Shown one piece after another: positions 56,719 through 64,000 of a stretch of 64,000 bases of DNA (its first letter is position 1; every line of letters starts with the position of its first letter). The DNA is from Flagellimonas hymeniacidonis. Its GTDB lineage: Bacteria > Bacteroidota > Bacteroidia > Flavobacteriales > Flavobacteriaceae. The stretch spans positions 1,259,349 to 1,323,348 of the forward strand of contig NZ_VRUR01000001.1 of the NCBI RefSeq assembly GCF_008040165.1, read 5' to 3'. Under the pieces are notes generated by a model. The model was not told the origin of the DNA. It did no database searches and saw only the letters and a list, made by a program, of their open reading frames with translations. The translations under genes and the position numbers were made by a program.

Positions 56719-57839
56719 TTTTGTTGGATAGATAACCGTTCAAAATTAGTATTGTTCTTTTCTCTGCCCAATTCCCTGAGTCTGCGGTAATGAGAAGCCA
56801 ATGCACTAAAAACATTGGGCTTAAGGTTATACGTAAAACCAAACTCTTTGGCCGTACCCTCTATAATAGGGGCAATAGCGGAATAGTGAATATGGCAGAT
56901 GTTCGTGAACATGTGGTGCTCTACCTGATAATCCAAACCGCCGATATACCAGCTCAACAGCCCATTTTTTCTGCCAAAATCGGAAGTTGCACGCAATTGA
57001 TGTACCAACCACTCGGTATGGAAGATGTTATTTTCATCCGGTAAGGGTTGATACGTGCCCTCGACCACATGGGCCATCTGGAAAACTGTGGTCATGATTA
57101 TCCCGGCGGTCATTTGCATAATGGCGAAACCCAGAAATATTTGCCAAAAGCTAAATTCGGTCAACCACATTGGCAACCCGAATATGACCCCAAGGTATAT
57201 GAGCTTAGTGGCTGCCAGCTTAACGAATTCAAGGACGGGGCTTGATTTTTGATCTTTGGTGATTCCCTTCCGGTTGTGTTTTAGCAATACGCCAATATCG
57301 CCGAACAGTCGCATCAAAGTTGCAAATCCATAGAGAAAAAAGCTGTACAGGTGTTGAAACCGATGATACTTCTTCAAGGTCGAATGATCGCTTAAGCGGA
57401 CTACCGCTTTTGTAGAGATGTCTGGATCAAAGTCAAACATATTTGTGAAAGTATGATGCTGTATGTTGTGCTGTATCTTCCAATTAAACGTATTGCTGCC
57501 CAACAAAAACATGGTGGAAGCTGCCATTTTATTGACCCACGGTTTGGAAGAATAAGCTCCATGTGCCCCATCGTGCATGATAGACATACCTATTCCCGCT
57601 TCGCCTATTCCCATTAGAACCACCATTGCCAAAGCTGCCCAAGGTGTAATGGGAATCGTAAGCAAAAGGATAAAAGGTGCCAGGTACAGCCCTAACATGA
57701 CGAAGGTTTTCAAGTACATGTTGTAATTACCGTGAATGGAGATGTTATTATCCTTGAAATATACACGTACCCGTTTCCTGACCTCTCGCGAAAATTCCTT
57801 TTCCGTTTTATTATCGCTTCTAAACTTTACTCTTTCCAT
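56715..57839 (-). CDS. acyl-lipid/acyl-CoA fatty-acid desaturase (374 aa)
   Basis: Membrane di-iron desaturase. All three histidine boxes are present: H89-D-G-A-H93, H124 with H128/H129 (HNIQHH) and Q305-V-E-H308-H309. The QxxHH form of the last box is typical of front-end (delta-5/6-like) and linoleoyl-CoA desaturases. About four to six membrane helices. The N-terminus has no cytochrome b5 domain, so electrons come from a separate donor. Overlap with the NYN gene implies coupled translation. Confidence 0.9.
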   Translation of the reverse strand: MERVKFRSDNKTEKEFSREVRKRVRVYFKDNNISIHGNYNMYLKTFVMLGLYLAPFILLLTIPITPWAALAMVVLMGIGEAGIGMSIMHDGAHGAYSSKPWVNKMAASTMFLLGSNTFNWKIQHNIQHHTFTNMFDFDPDISTKAVVRLSDHSTLKKYHRFQHLYSFFLYGFATLMRLFGDIGVLLKHNRKGITKDQKSSPVLEFVKLAATKLIYLGVIFGLPMWLTEFSFWQIFLGFAIMQMTAGIIMTTVFQMAHVVEGTYQPLPDENNIFHTEWLVHQLRATSDFGRKNGLLSWYIGGLDYQVEHHMFTNICHIHYSAIAPIIEGTAKEFGFTYNLKPNVFSALASHYRRLRELGREKNNTNFERLSIQQK

Positions 57840-58596
57840 ATCAAATACTAGTTTTCTTTTTCAAAGAAATTCAAAAACCCGGAATTCAAAAATGACCAAA
57901 ATCAGTGATTGGAATACCAAATGTCCTCATATATGGATGACATCATTCAGCTTCGATTATTTCGTTTAAAATAGTTTGCGGATAAAATACAATTCAGTAC
58001 TCGTAAGTTTGTTTCCGAACGTTAGCCTCCGAATTACTTTTGCATCTTTTTTGGCCTTTGTTTTCGGCTCTCCGTGCAGTTTTGTTACTCCTCACCTTGT
58101 CGCATCAAACCCACCGCACTATTGTCTTAGTGTTATCATCTCAATAGTTAAGGAAGCGTTTATATCTAGAACGTCTCAAGGTTATGTAGAGGTACCTTGG
58201 AGGCAGTAAATTCGACTTATCCAAGTTCTCCAATTAGATAAGGATTTGTTCGAACAGATGAGTCGCAAGAAATATTGATTTAGGGGAAATAATCCAATCC
58301 AACATGGCTATATGAAAAGGCAGATAAATCAAAATGGTTATTGTCGCATAATTCCAACAATTTTTAAGACTCCATAGATTTTCTAAACCGGATTCAATAA
58401 ACGGCTGTATTATAGGACTGATAATATCTTGGATAAATCTTATGTCGATTGCTACATTAAAGACAAAGGTTATTTGTTCAAAACTAAACCAAAAAGAACT
58501 TACTTTCTGCCAAGAAAATCTGTCTTAATATAATCCGTATATTGGTCGGTGTCAAGTTATTATTACAGAACATAAAAAAATCAAAACACCTTAAGT
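57840..58596. other. gene-free divergent region
   Basis: About 750 bases between the leftward desaturase and the rightward AraC-type gene, with only short chance frames. It should hold both promoters; no convincing TTG-N19-TAnnTTTG element was found. Confidence 0.55.
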
Positions 58597-59673
58597 ATGC
58601 CATTATTCATGGACTTCCACAAAATCGATTCAGATGCTGTTACTGAAGACGATATGTACAAAGCTCACTTGAGAGATGTGGCCGTGCAAAATAAACACGG
58701 ATTGATTTACAAGAAATATTATCTGAACCTTCCCAACAAAACAGCTTTTTGCTTGATTGAAAGTCCTGATAGAGAATCATGTGTCGAGAGCCATAAAGAG
58801 GCTCATGGACTTGGTGCGTGCAATGTTATTGAAGTATCACGAGAGCATGAATTTCTTCCCTATATGGGAGAGGGAGGCCAAAATGAGCAGGATTTGGCTT
58901 TGACGCTAACAGGAGAAATCGACAGTGGTTTTCGTACGATTTTATTGGTCGACTTTTTGGACCTAATGGAAAATCAAAAATTGATAGACTCCAAAATAAT
59001 TGATTTTATTAAAAACTGTAATGGTAGTGTAATTAAGGTTCCGAGCGAAAAGTATATGGCTTCTTTTATTGATGCTATTGATGCCTTAGATTGTGCGCAG
59101 CAAATATCGAGGTACTTTGAATCTTCTGACCAAAACTCTTTATACAGTATAGCTTTAGCGACAGGAAGACCAGTTGATGAACACGGTAAAAATTTATTCG
59201 AAGAAACTAAAACTAGAGTAAATGTGATGTCAAGACTAGGTTTTCAAAAAGGAATATTTATGGATTTGGAAACAAAACTTTCTGCTTCCCGAAGCAAAGA
59301 ATTTTCCAAAATTGATACTGAACGTGTAACTATTCTGGACGAGGCATCTTACAAAGAAATTGAAAAATTGGATGAAGTTCTTCTGAAAAATCTAATCAAT
59401 TCAGCTTTTAAGAGTGATGACCTTAGCAATGACCTAGGGTTGAGTAAGACCCAAGCCTATCGAAAAATATCCTCTCTAGTCGGAATTCCTCCCAATAAGT
59501 TGTTGTCCGAATTACGTTTGATACTTGCTGCAAAAGCTTTAAAAAAAGGAGGTAAGACGGTTTCAGAAATAGCCTATGAATCAGGTTTTAACAGTCCAAC
59601 CTATTTTACCAGGGTGTTTCGAAAAAGGTTTAATATACTCCCGACCGTGATTGGCAAGTCTATATCCAAGTAA
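58597..59673 (+). CDS. DUF4242 / cyclase-like / AraC fusion regulator (358 aa)
   Basis: Three domains in a row. Residues 1-80 form a DUF4242 (nickel-binding-protein-like) domain: MPLFMDFHKI start, the KKYYLNLPNKTAFCLIESPD strands, and HKEAHGLGACNVIEV. Residues about 115-235 have the strand-helix order of a class III nucleotide-cyclase-like domain (RTILLVDFLDL; GSVIKVPSEKYMASF) but lack the catalytic aspartates, so it is probably a sensor. Residues about 255-355 are an AraC DNA-binding domain (LSNDLGLSKTQAYRKI; TVSEIAYESGFNSPTYFTRVFRKRF). It likely senses a ligand and controls the genes downstream. Confidence 0.8.
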   Translation: MPLFMDFHKIDSDAVTEDDMYKAHLRDVAVQNKHGLIYKKYYLNLPNKTAFCLIESPDRESCVESHKEAHGLGACNVIEVSREHEFLPYMGEGGQNEQDLALTLTGEIDSGFRTILLVDFLDLMENQKLIDSKIIDFIKNCNGSVIKVPSEKYMASFIDAIDALDCAQQISRYFESSDQNSLYSIALATGRPVDEHGKNLFEETKTRVNVMSRLGFQKGIFMDLETKLSASRSKEFSKIDTERVTILDEASYKEIEKLDEVLLKNLINSAFKSDDLSNDLGLSKTQAYRKISSLVGIPPNKLLSELRLILAAKALKKGGKTVSEIAYESGFNSPTYFTRVFRKRFNILPTVIGKSISK

Positions 59674-59690
59674 CCAAAAAAACATACGTT

Positions 59691-59744
59691 TTACATCCTG
59701 CTTGTCTAAATTGTTTCAGCTTTTGGAACAAAACTTACATCTTG
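59691..59744 (+). promoter_or_regulatory. direct repeat, possible operator of the AraC-type fusion
   Basis: TTACATCCTG (59691-59700) and TTACATCTTG (59735-59744) differ at one position and are 44 bases apart, about four helical turns. They lie between the regulator and the cupin gene. Confidence 0.35.
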
Positions 59745-59857
59745 GGTTTCAATATCCCTTTAGTTTTACGCCATGGAATAATTGGAAAATCCCCTTTCAA
59801 TTTCACTATTGCTACTTCAAGGTTTCCATTTAACGTCTATCACTAAAACATAAAAAA

Positions 59858-60352
59858 ATGAAATCAAGGAAAAACAAAAAAAGATTATGGATAATCGTTA
59901 CGACTTTCGCCCTTACTTTTCTGACCAATCAAAAGATGACTTCCCAAGAAGTAGTTCTACGTACGAATGAGGTAAAAGGTGAAACGCATATTTCAAAAGA
60001 CGATTTTCCGAAAGGAAACATTATCAACATGGTCAATGGTTGGGGAGGAATGACAGTTGCCATAAACGAGCCTAAGGCAGGCACCGATTATACCCCTATC
60101 TTAAAAGGACTTAAAAATGATTTATGCCAAGTGCCTCATTGGGGTTATTTGGAAAAAGGTAAAATACGAATCATTAATTCAGATAAAAAGACCATAACCG
60201 TTTTGGCGGGAGAAGTTTTTTATATGCCACCAGGGCATACTCTTATTGTGGATGGGGATGCAAGGATTATCGACTTCAGCCCAGAGAAAGAAATGAACGA
60301 ACTCAACACCTTTATAGTTAATAAAGTAACCGAAATGCAGAACAAAAAATAA
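59858..60352 (+). CDS. exported cupin-fold protein (164 aa)
   Basis: An N-terminal basic stretch and hydrophobic segment (about 9-26) suggest a signal or anchor. The rest is a small beta-barrel: [35 protein letters not shown], and [26 protein letters not shown] fit a cupin. The histidines of VPHWGY and PPGHTL are the likely metal ligands. Eight bases from the FAD oxidase gene, so both probably act on the same metabolite. Confidence 0.78.
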   Translation: MKSRKNKKRLWIIVTTFALTFLTNQKMTSQEVVLRTNEVKGETHISKDDFPKGNIINMVNGWGGMTVAINEPKAGTDYTPILKGLKNDLCQVPHWGYLEKGKIRIINSDKKTITVLAGEVFYMPPGHTLIVDGDARIIDFSPEKEMNELNTFIVNKVTEMQNKK

Positions 60353-60359
60353 AAACATC

Positions 60360-61730
60360 ATGGAAAAATTGATTGAAGAGTTGAGGAACAACACCCGGGG
60401 GCAGGTAATCCTTCCTCAAGACAATAGTTATGACGAAGCCAGAGCTATTTATAATGCAATGATAGACAAGCGACCGAGAATTATTCTGAAATGCAAGGAT
60501 AAAGAAGATATAGTGCAGGCGGTCAATATTGCACGGGAGAACAATTTGGAGGTTTCTATTCGCAGCGGAGGTCACAATGGGGCAGGATTGTCCTTGGTAA
60601 ACGATGGTTTGGTCATCGACCTCTCCGAAATGAAATCAATAAAAATAAATCCAAACGAAAAAACAGCAATCGTAGAGCCAGGAAATACGCTGAGTGATTT
60701 GGATAAGGCCACTCACGAGCACGGTCTGGCCTTGCCAGTTGGTATAAATGGCACAACAGGTATAGCTGGCCTAACCCTTGGGGGAGGGTTGGGCTATTTA
60801 AGCCGTAAAGGAGGTCTGGCCATCGATAATCTTTTAGAGGCGGAGGTTGTTTTGGCATCGGGGGAGCTGATTACAACCAACGCTTCAAAAAACTCCGACC
60901 TTTTTTGGGCGCTGCGTGGTGGTGGTGGTAATTTTGGGGTCGTAGTTTCTTTTACCTTTAATTTAATTCCTATAAAGAATGTATATGCAGGGCCTATGCT
61001 CTGGCCTTTGGAACAGGCGGAAGAAGTTATGAAGTTCTATGATAAAACTACCAAGAACGCCTCTAACGACCTCTACGGATTTTTTGCATTTTTAACCGTA
61101 CCGCCCTCGGAGCCTTTTCCAGAACATTTGCACATGAAAAAAGTCTGCGGTATAGTTTGGTGTTACACAGGGGATATGGAAAAAGCAACAGAGGTTTTCA
61201 ATCCCATCCGTGCGTTCGGCCCACCTATTTTGGACTTTGTAGCCGAACTTACTATGCCTGTCCTTAATGGTATGTTCGATGGATTATATCCACCAGGATA
61301 CCAATGGTATTGGAAAGGTAACTACTTTGATGAATTGACAGACGAGTGCATTCAAGAGCATATAAAACATGGGTCCCAATTGCCGACGATGTTTTCTACC
61401 ATGCACCTGTACCCCATTGATGGAAAAGTTCATGAAACAGCGCAGCAGGATACCGCTTGGGCAAATCGTGGCGCACGGTGGGCACAAGTAATCGTGGGGG
61501 TTTCTCCTGACCCCGCGGAAGCTGATAGAATTACCAAATGGAGCCGAGATTATAATGAAGCAATGAAGCCCCATGCCTTAGGCGGCGGATATGTCAATTT
61601 TATGATGCAAGATGATCAAGCCCGGGTTAAAGAAAGTTACGGGGTAAATTTTGATAGACTTCGTAAAATAAAGAAAAAATACGACCCCGATAATTTCTTT
61701 CATATGAATCAGAATATCAAACCGGAGTAA
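60360..61730 (+). CDS. FAD-linked oxidoreductase, BBE/PCMH family (456 aa)
   Basis: Flavoprotein with the PCMH-type FAD domain. H72 in RSGGHNGAG is the usual covalent 8-alpha-histidyl site. The second site, a cysteine in plant berberine-bridge enzymes, is replaced ([14 protein letters not shown]), so FAD is bound through one bond. The C-terminal BBE segment ends [15 protein letters not shown]. Such enzymes oxidise alcohols, sugars or phenolic compounds with oxygen; the substrate is unknown. Runs directly after the cupin gene. Confidence 0.9.
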   Translation: MEKLIEELRNNTRGQVILPQDNSYDEARAIYNAMIDKRPRIILKCKDKEDIVQAVNIARENNLEVSIRSGGHNGAGLSLVNDGLVIDLSEMKSIKINPNEKTAIVEPGNTLSDLDKATHEHGLALPVGINGTTGIAGLTLGGGLGYLSRKGGLAIDNLLEAEVVLASGELITTNASKNSDLFWALRGGGGNFGVVVSFTFNLIPIKNVYAGPMLWPLEQAEEVMKFYDKTTKNASNDLYGFFAFLTVPPSEPFPEHLHMKKVCGIVWCYTGDMEKATEVFNPIRAFGPPILDFVAELTMPVLNGMFDGLYPPGYQWYWKGNYFDELTDECIQEHIKHGSQLPTMFSTMHLYPIDGKVHETAQQDTAWANRGARWAQVIVGVSPDPAEADRITKWSRDYNEAMKPHALGGGYVNFMMQDDQARVKESYGVNFDRLRKIKKKYDPDNFFHMNQNIKPE

Positions 61731-61895
61731 TGGGTTTTTACCCTGTTCCATAGCCCCATTTTTTCTCCCTCAATTTTAGCAATTTCATTATAGATATTAG
61801 ACTTTGAAAGTTTCAATCTCTTCTGCTACAGGACCTGCTATGCCTAAAAATTCCCCATCAAAATAGAATATAAATCTTTTAAAACCATTGAAATT

Positions 61896-62420
61896 ATGAA
61901 AACAGACAAAACAGTATTATGGATATTATTATTTGGAGTTTTAATTGCAGGATGCAAACAAGAGGAAAAAAAAGTGGAAACTGAAGAAGTGAAAATTGAT
62001 TTAATTAATGATGAATTTCCTGAAGCAAAACAGGAAGTAGCGGAAACCTATGAGGCAATTGTTCAAAGTATTAAAGAAGGAGATATTGATAGGCTTATTT
62101 CTTTACACGCCTACAGCCCAAAGTTTACAGAATTCAAAAATGGAGAACTACGTAATGGTGGTGAAGCAAATGAAACATACGAACGAAATATTTTTAGCTC
62201 TATAACCGAAGTGGTAAAATTCGATTCAAACGACTTAAAGATTGCAGTTTATGGCGATGTTGCAAATGTAACCTTTCACTCTGATTTTCATTTTAAATTC
62301 GGAGAAGACCTTGTGGTCGTTAATGACCAACTTACTCTACTATTTGTAAAAACAGAGAATGGTTGGAAATTGGTTCATGAGCATCATTCACCTTTGAACG
62401 CATCAGAAGAAAATAGCTGA
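61896..62420 (+). CDS. NTF2/DUF4440-like lipoprotein (174 aa)
   Basis: Lipoprotein signal (LIAGC, lipid cysteine C20), then a charged linker and an NTF2-like domain. The latter shows VAETYEAIVQSIKEGDIDRLISLH, YGDVANVTFHSDFHFKFGE and ENGWKLVHEHHSP, the typical DUF4440/ketosteroid-isomerase-like pattern. The ligand is unknown. It stands 165 bases after the FAD oxidase, possibly in the same unit. Confidence 0.85.
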   Translation: MKTDKTVLWILLFGVLIAGCKQEEKKVETEEVKIDLINDEFPEAKQEVAETYEAIVQSIKEGDIDRLISLHAYSPKFTEFKNGELRNGGEANETYERNIFSSITEVVKFDSNDLKIAVYGDVANVTFHSDFHFKFGEDLVVVNDQLTLLFVKTENGWKLVHEHHSPLNASEENS

Positions 62421-62455
62421 TTCATTTTGGCACTTAAGGTCTTCGGATAGGCCAC

Positions 62456-62930
62456 TATGACCCAACTGGCCAATAACAAAAAAATCTGGGATAATGTTCG
62501 GCTCGGTTTTGGCGCCCATATTCCGAAAAAAAAATATGGAAGAATCCATAAACTGGCAAGCTAATAGTAACAGGAAAAAAAAATTCGCCATAGATTGCGA
62601 TGGTGAACTCTGCGGTCTTGCCGGTTTGATCTTCCAAAAAGACGTCTATCGCAAATCGGCGGAGATAGGCTACTAGATAAGTGAACACTTTTGGGGCAAC
62701 GGCATCGCTACCCAAGCCGTTGGTCTCTTGGTACGCCATGCATATGAAGAATTGATAATGGTGCACGCTTATATGCAGGAGTATCCGAATTCAATTTAGG
62801 TTCTATGCGAGCTTTTGGAAAAGAACGGTCTTCAAAAAGAGGGCATCATTAAAGACTATCTATTCAATATTTCCCGGAAGAAAGTAGCATACAATTCTTA
62901 TTTAAGATATTCTTTTTTATGGAGTTCCGT
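62456..62930 (+). pseudogene. decayed GNAT (RimJ/RimL-type) acetyltransferase gene
   Basis: Pieces of a GNAT protein are spread over different frames. LANNKKIWDNVRLGF comes in one frame. FAIDCDGELCGLAGLIF through AEIGY follows in another after a run of nine A (62526-62534). Then comes an in-frame TAG (62674-62676) where homologues have tryptophan, and then ISEHFWGNGIATQAVGLL continues. A further frame change near 62815 leads to LEKNGLQKEGIIKDYLF. At least three lesions make it inactive. Confidence 0.82.
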
Positions 62931-63354
62931 AAAACGAAGGTTTTTTGAGACGGTACTTTCAAATGAAATGCCAATCTTTCTTCACGTAATAATAAAATAT
63001 CAAAGCGTTTTTAATATGACTTAAATATCAAAATCCGTCTTTTCATAGTCCTTATTTTCTAATTCCTTCAGTTTTAATTGTTGATAACCCACAATTTTCT
63101 GCTAAATCACAGATAAGACTCTTATTTAGAATGGTGTCGTTTGGTATCAAACGGAACCAAATAAAATTACTGGACTTGTAGCATCATCTAGTTTGGTATA
63201 GTTTGGTTTAATTTGTTGTATATCAGTTATTTGTGAATAACTATTTGTTACGGTCTACTTCTTTATTCGCCTATTTTCATACATTTATTCAATAACAATA
63301 TTGAAAGAAAACAAAAGCGCTTTTGTTCATTTCGTAACCCTAAAAAGAAACAAA
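62931..63354. other. A/T-rich stretch with TTTGGT repeats before the excisionase gene
   Basis: No gene was seen here. TTTGGT occurs at 63140, 63192 and 63202, with an inverted ACCAAA at 63156-63161. The cluster could be a binding region of the neighbouring HTH protein or part of the mobile element's origin; this is only a possibility. Confidence 0.4.
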
Positions 63355-63624
63355 ATGGACAACTTTTTAATACTCGAACGGCTAGACCGTTTGGAAAGAC
63401 TGTTGATTGCCAATAAAGAGGTACTAACCTTTGAGGAAACCTGTGACTATACCGGCATATCCAGAAGTTACCTTTACAAACTTACCGCTGCGGGAAACAT
63501 TCCGCACTCCAAACCCAATGGGAAATTGATTTTTTTCGAACGGAAGAAAATCGTTCGTTGGCTGCTGCAGAACGAACGAAAATCCATAGGGGAAATCGAA
63601 GTGATAGCGGATCCTGTTCGTTAG
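63355..63624 (+). CDS. excisionase-like helix-turn-helix protein (89 aa)
   Basis: Small MerR/Xis-type DNA-binding protein: LTFEETCDYTGISRSYLYKLTAAGNIPHSKPNGKLIFF is the typical HTH_17 helix-turn-helix, preceded by a short coiled coil (ILERLDRLERLLI). ATG 63355 is preferred over the upstream in-frame TTG 63301. Genes of this type sit next to replication/primase genes in Bacteroidota integrative elements, as here. Confidence 0.88.
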   Translation: MDNFLILERLDRLERLLIANKEVLTFEETCDYTGISRSYLYKLTAAGNIPHSKPNGKLIFFERKKIVRWLLQNERKSIGEIEVIADPVR

Positions 63625-63710
63625 GTAGTAGCAGGCGATACCGTTTCTGAATTTTTTATCAACCCACTGTTACATCTTGGGAATCCCCTTGATGTTCAAA
63701 ACGTCATTAT

Positions 63711-64000
63711 ATGAAAACAGTACCGTACTTACGGGTGGGCACTTCCTATTATAAACTGGTGCAGGCACCGACCATAGCAGGCCATTTCAACGAAATACTG
63801 GTGCATTGGAACATCGAGACCATACGCCAGGACCATGGCAAGGATTACCTGAGTAAAGTTCCCAAGTACGATGGCTTTACCTGCATCCCGAGCAACGTCG
63901 AATTCAAACAGGAGTATAAGGGGTTCTACAACACCTATTCCCCTTTGCCGGCAACCCCCAAAGAAGGGGAATGTCAACATTCGTTGAATTTTGTAAAACA
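63711..64000 (+). CDS. primase/helicase-type mobile element protein, partial (5' end)
   Basis: Starts at ATG 63711 and stays open to the edge (about 96 residues). The beginning (MKTVPYLRVGTSYYKLV; KYDGFTCIPSNVEFKQEYKG; FYNTYSPLPATPKEGECQHS) resembles DUF5906/primase-helicase proteins of Bacteroidota mobile elements, whose ATPase part would lie beyond the window. Together with the excisionase-like gene it indicates a mobile element extending rightwards. Confidence 0.75.
   Translation, partial: MKTVPYLRVGTSYYKLVQAPTIAGHFNEILVHWNIETIRQDHGKDYLSKVPKYDGFTCIPSNVEFKQEYKGFYNTYSPLPATPKEGECQHSLNFVK

Noticed and set aside
57048..57252. Two overlapping plus-strand frames of 65 codons
   Set aside because: They are antisense to the desaturase gene, which carries all three histidine boxes.

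Overview
The window is a stretch of a low-to-moderate GC chromosome that reads as a marine or soil Flavobacteriaceae (Bacteroidota). The support is the ~800-residue double-length FtsX permeases, TTG-N19-TAnnTTTG type promoters, absence of clear Shine-Dalgarno sequences, and flavobacterial-type Asd, Alr, Tdk, RsmI, LpxH and RecJ. The genus cannot be fixed from the sequence alone.

Left part (1-22 kb). A long leftward operon encodes a TolC-like outer membrane factor, an HlyD/MacA-like adaptor, one LolD/MacB-type ATPase and at least seven tandem FtsX/MacB permeases, the last running off the left edge. Divergent from it lies an NtrC-type sigma-54 response regulator overlapping its histidine kinase, plus a GreA/GreB-like small protein. 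The 202-bp divergent gap holds two palindromes that are good candidates for the regulator's enhancer sites.

Middle core (22-36 kb and 42-50 kb). Mostly housekeeping: ArfB rescue factor, a stand-alone ABC ATPase, a secreted prolyl oligopeptidase, Asd, MscL, Alr/Tdk (overlapping), RsmI, a DUF819 membrane protein, an AraC regulator with two HTH domains, small YHS/SPW/NTF2 proteins, a uracil-DNA glycosylase-like protein, a Crp/Fnr regulator, RecJ, an MFS carrier, LpxH, an enoyl-CoA hydratase, a MATE pump, a GNAT enzyme and a universal stress protein. A tRNA-Ala(GGC) gene closes this part.

Two accessory regions stand out. (1) 36.2-39.9 kb is an array of four small unrelated same-strand genes (DUF4240, leucine-rich repeat, ABM-like, unknown). 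They are separated by five copies of a modular intergenic repeat with a heptanucleotide VNTR; one junction looks like an empty slot. It resembles a gene-cassette or orphan-immunity array without any recombinase nearby. (2) 50.2-64 kb, right of the tRNA, carries accessory genes: a TPR lipoprotein with an SCO copper chaperone; an AraC regulator with an OsmC protein and an MddA-like methyltransferase; a fatty-acid desaturase overlapping a NYN-domain protein; a DUF4242/cyclase-like/AraC fusion; a cupin; a covalent-FAD oxidase; a decayed GNAT gene. At the right edge are an excisionase-like HTH gene and the start of a primase/helicase-type gene, which mark an integrated mobile element continuing beyond the window. 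No integrase is inside the window.
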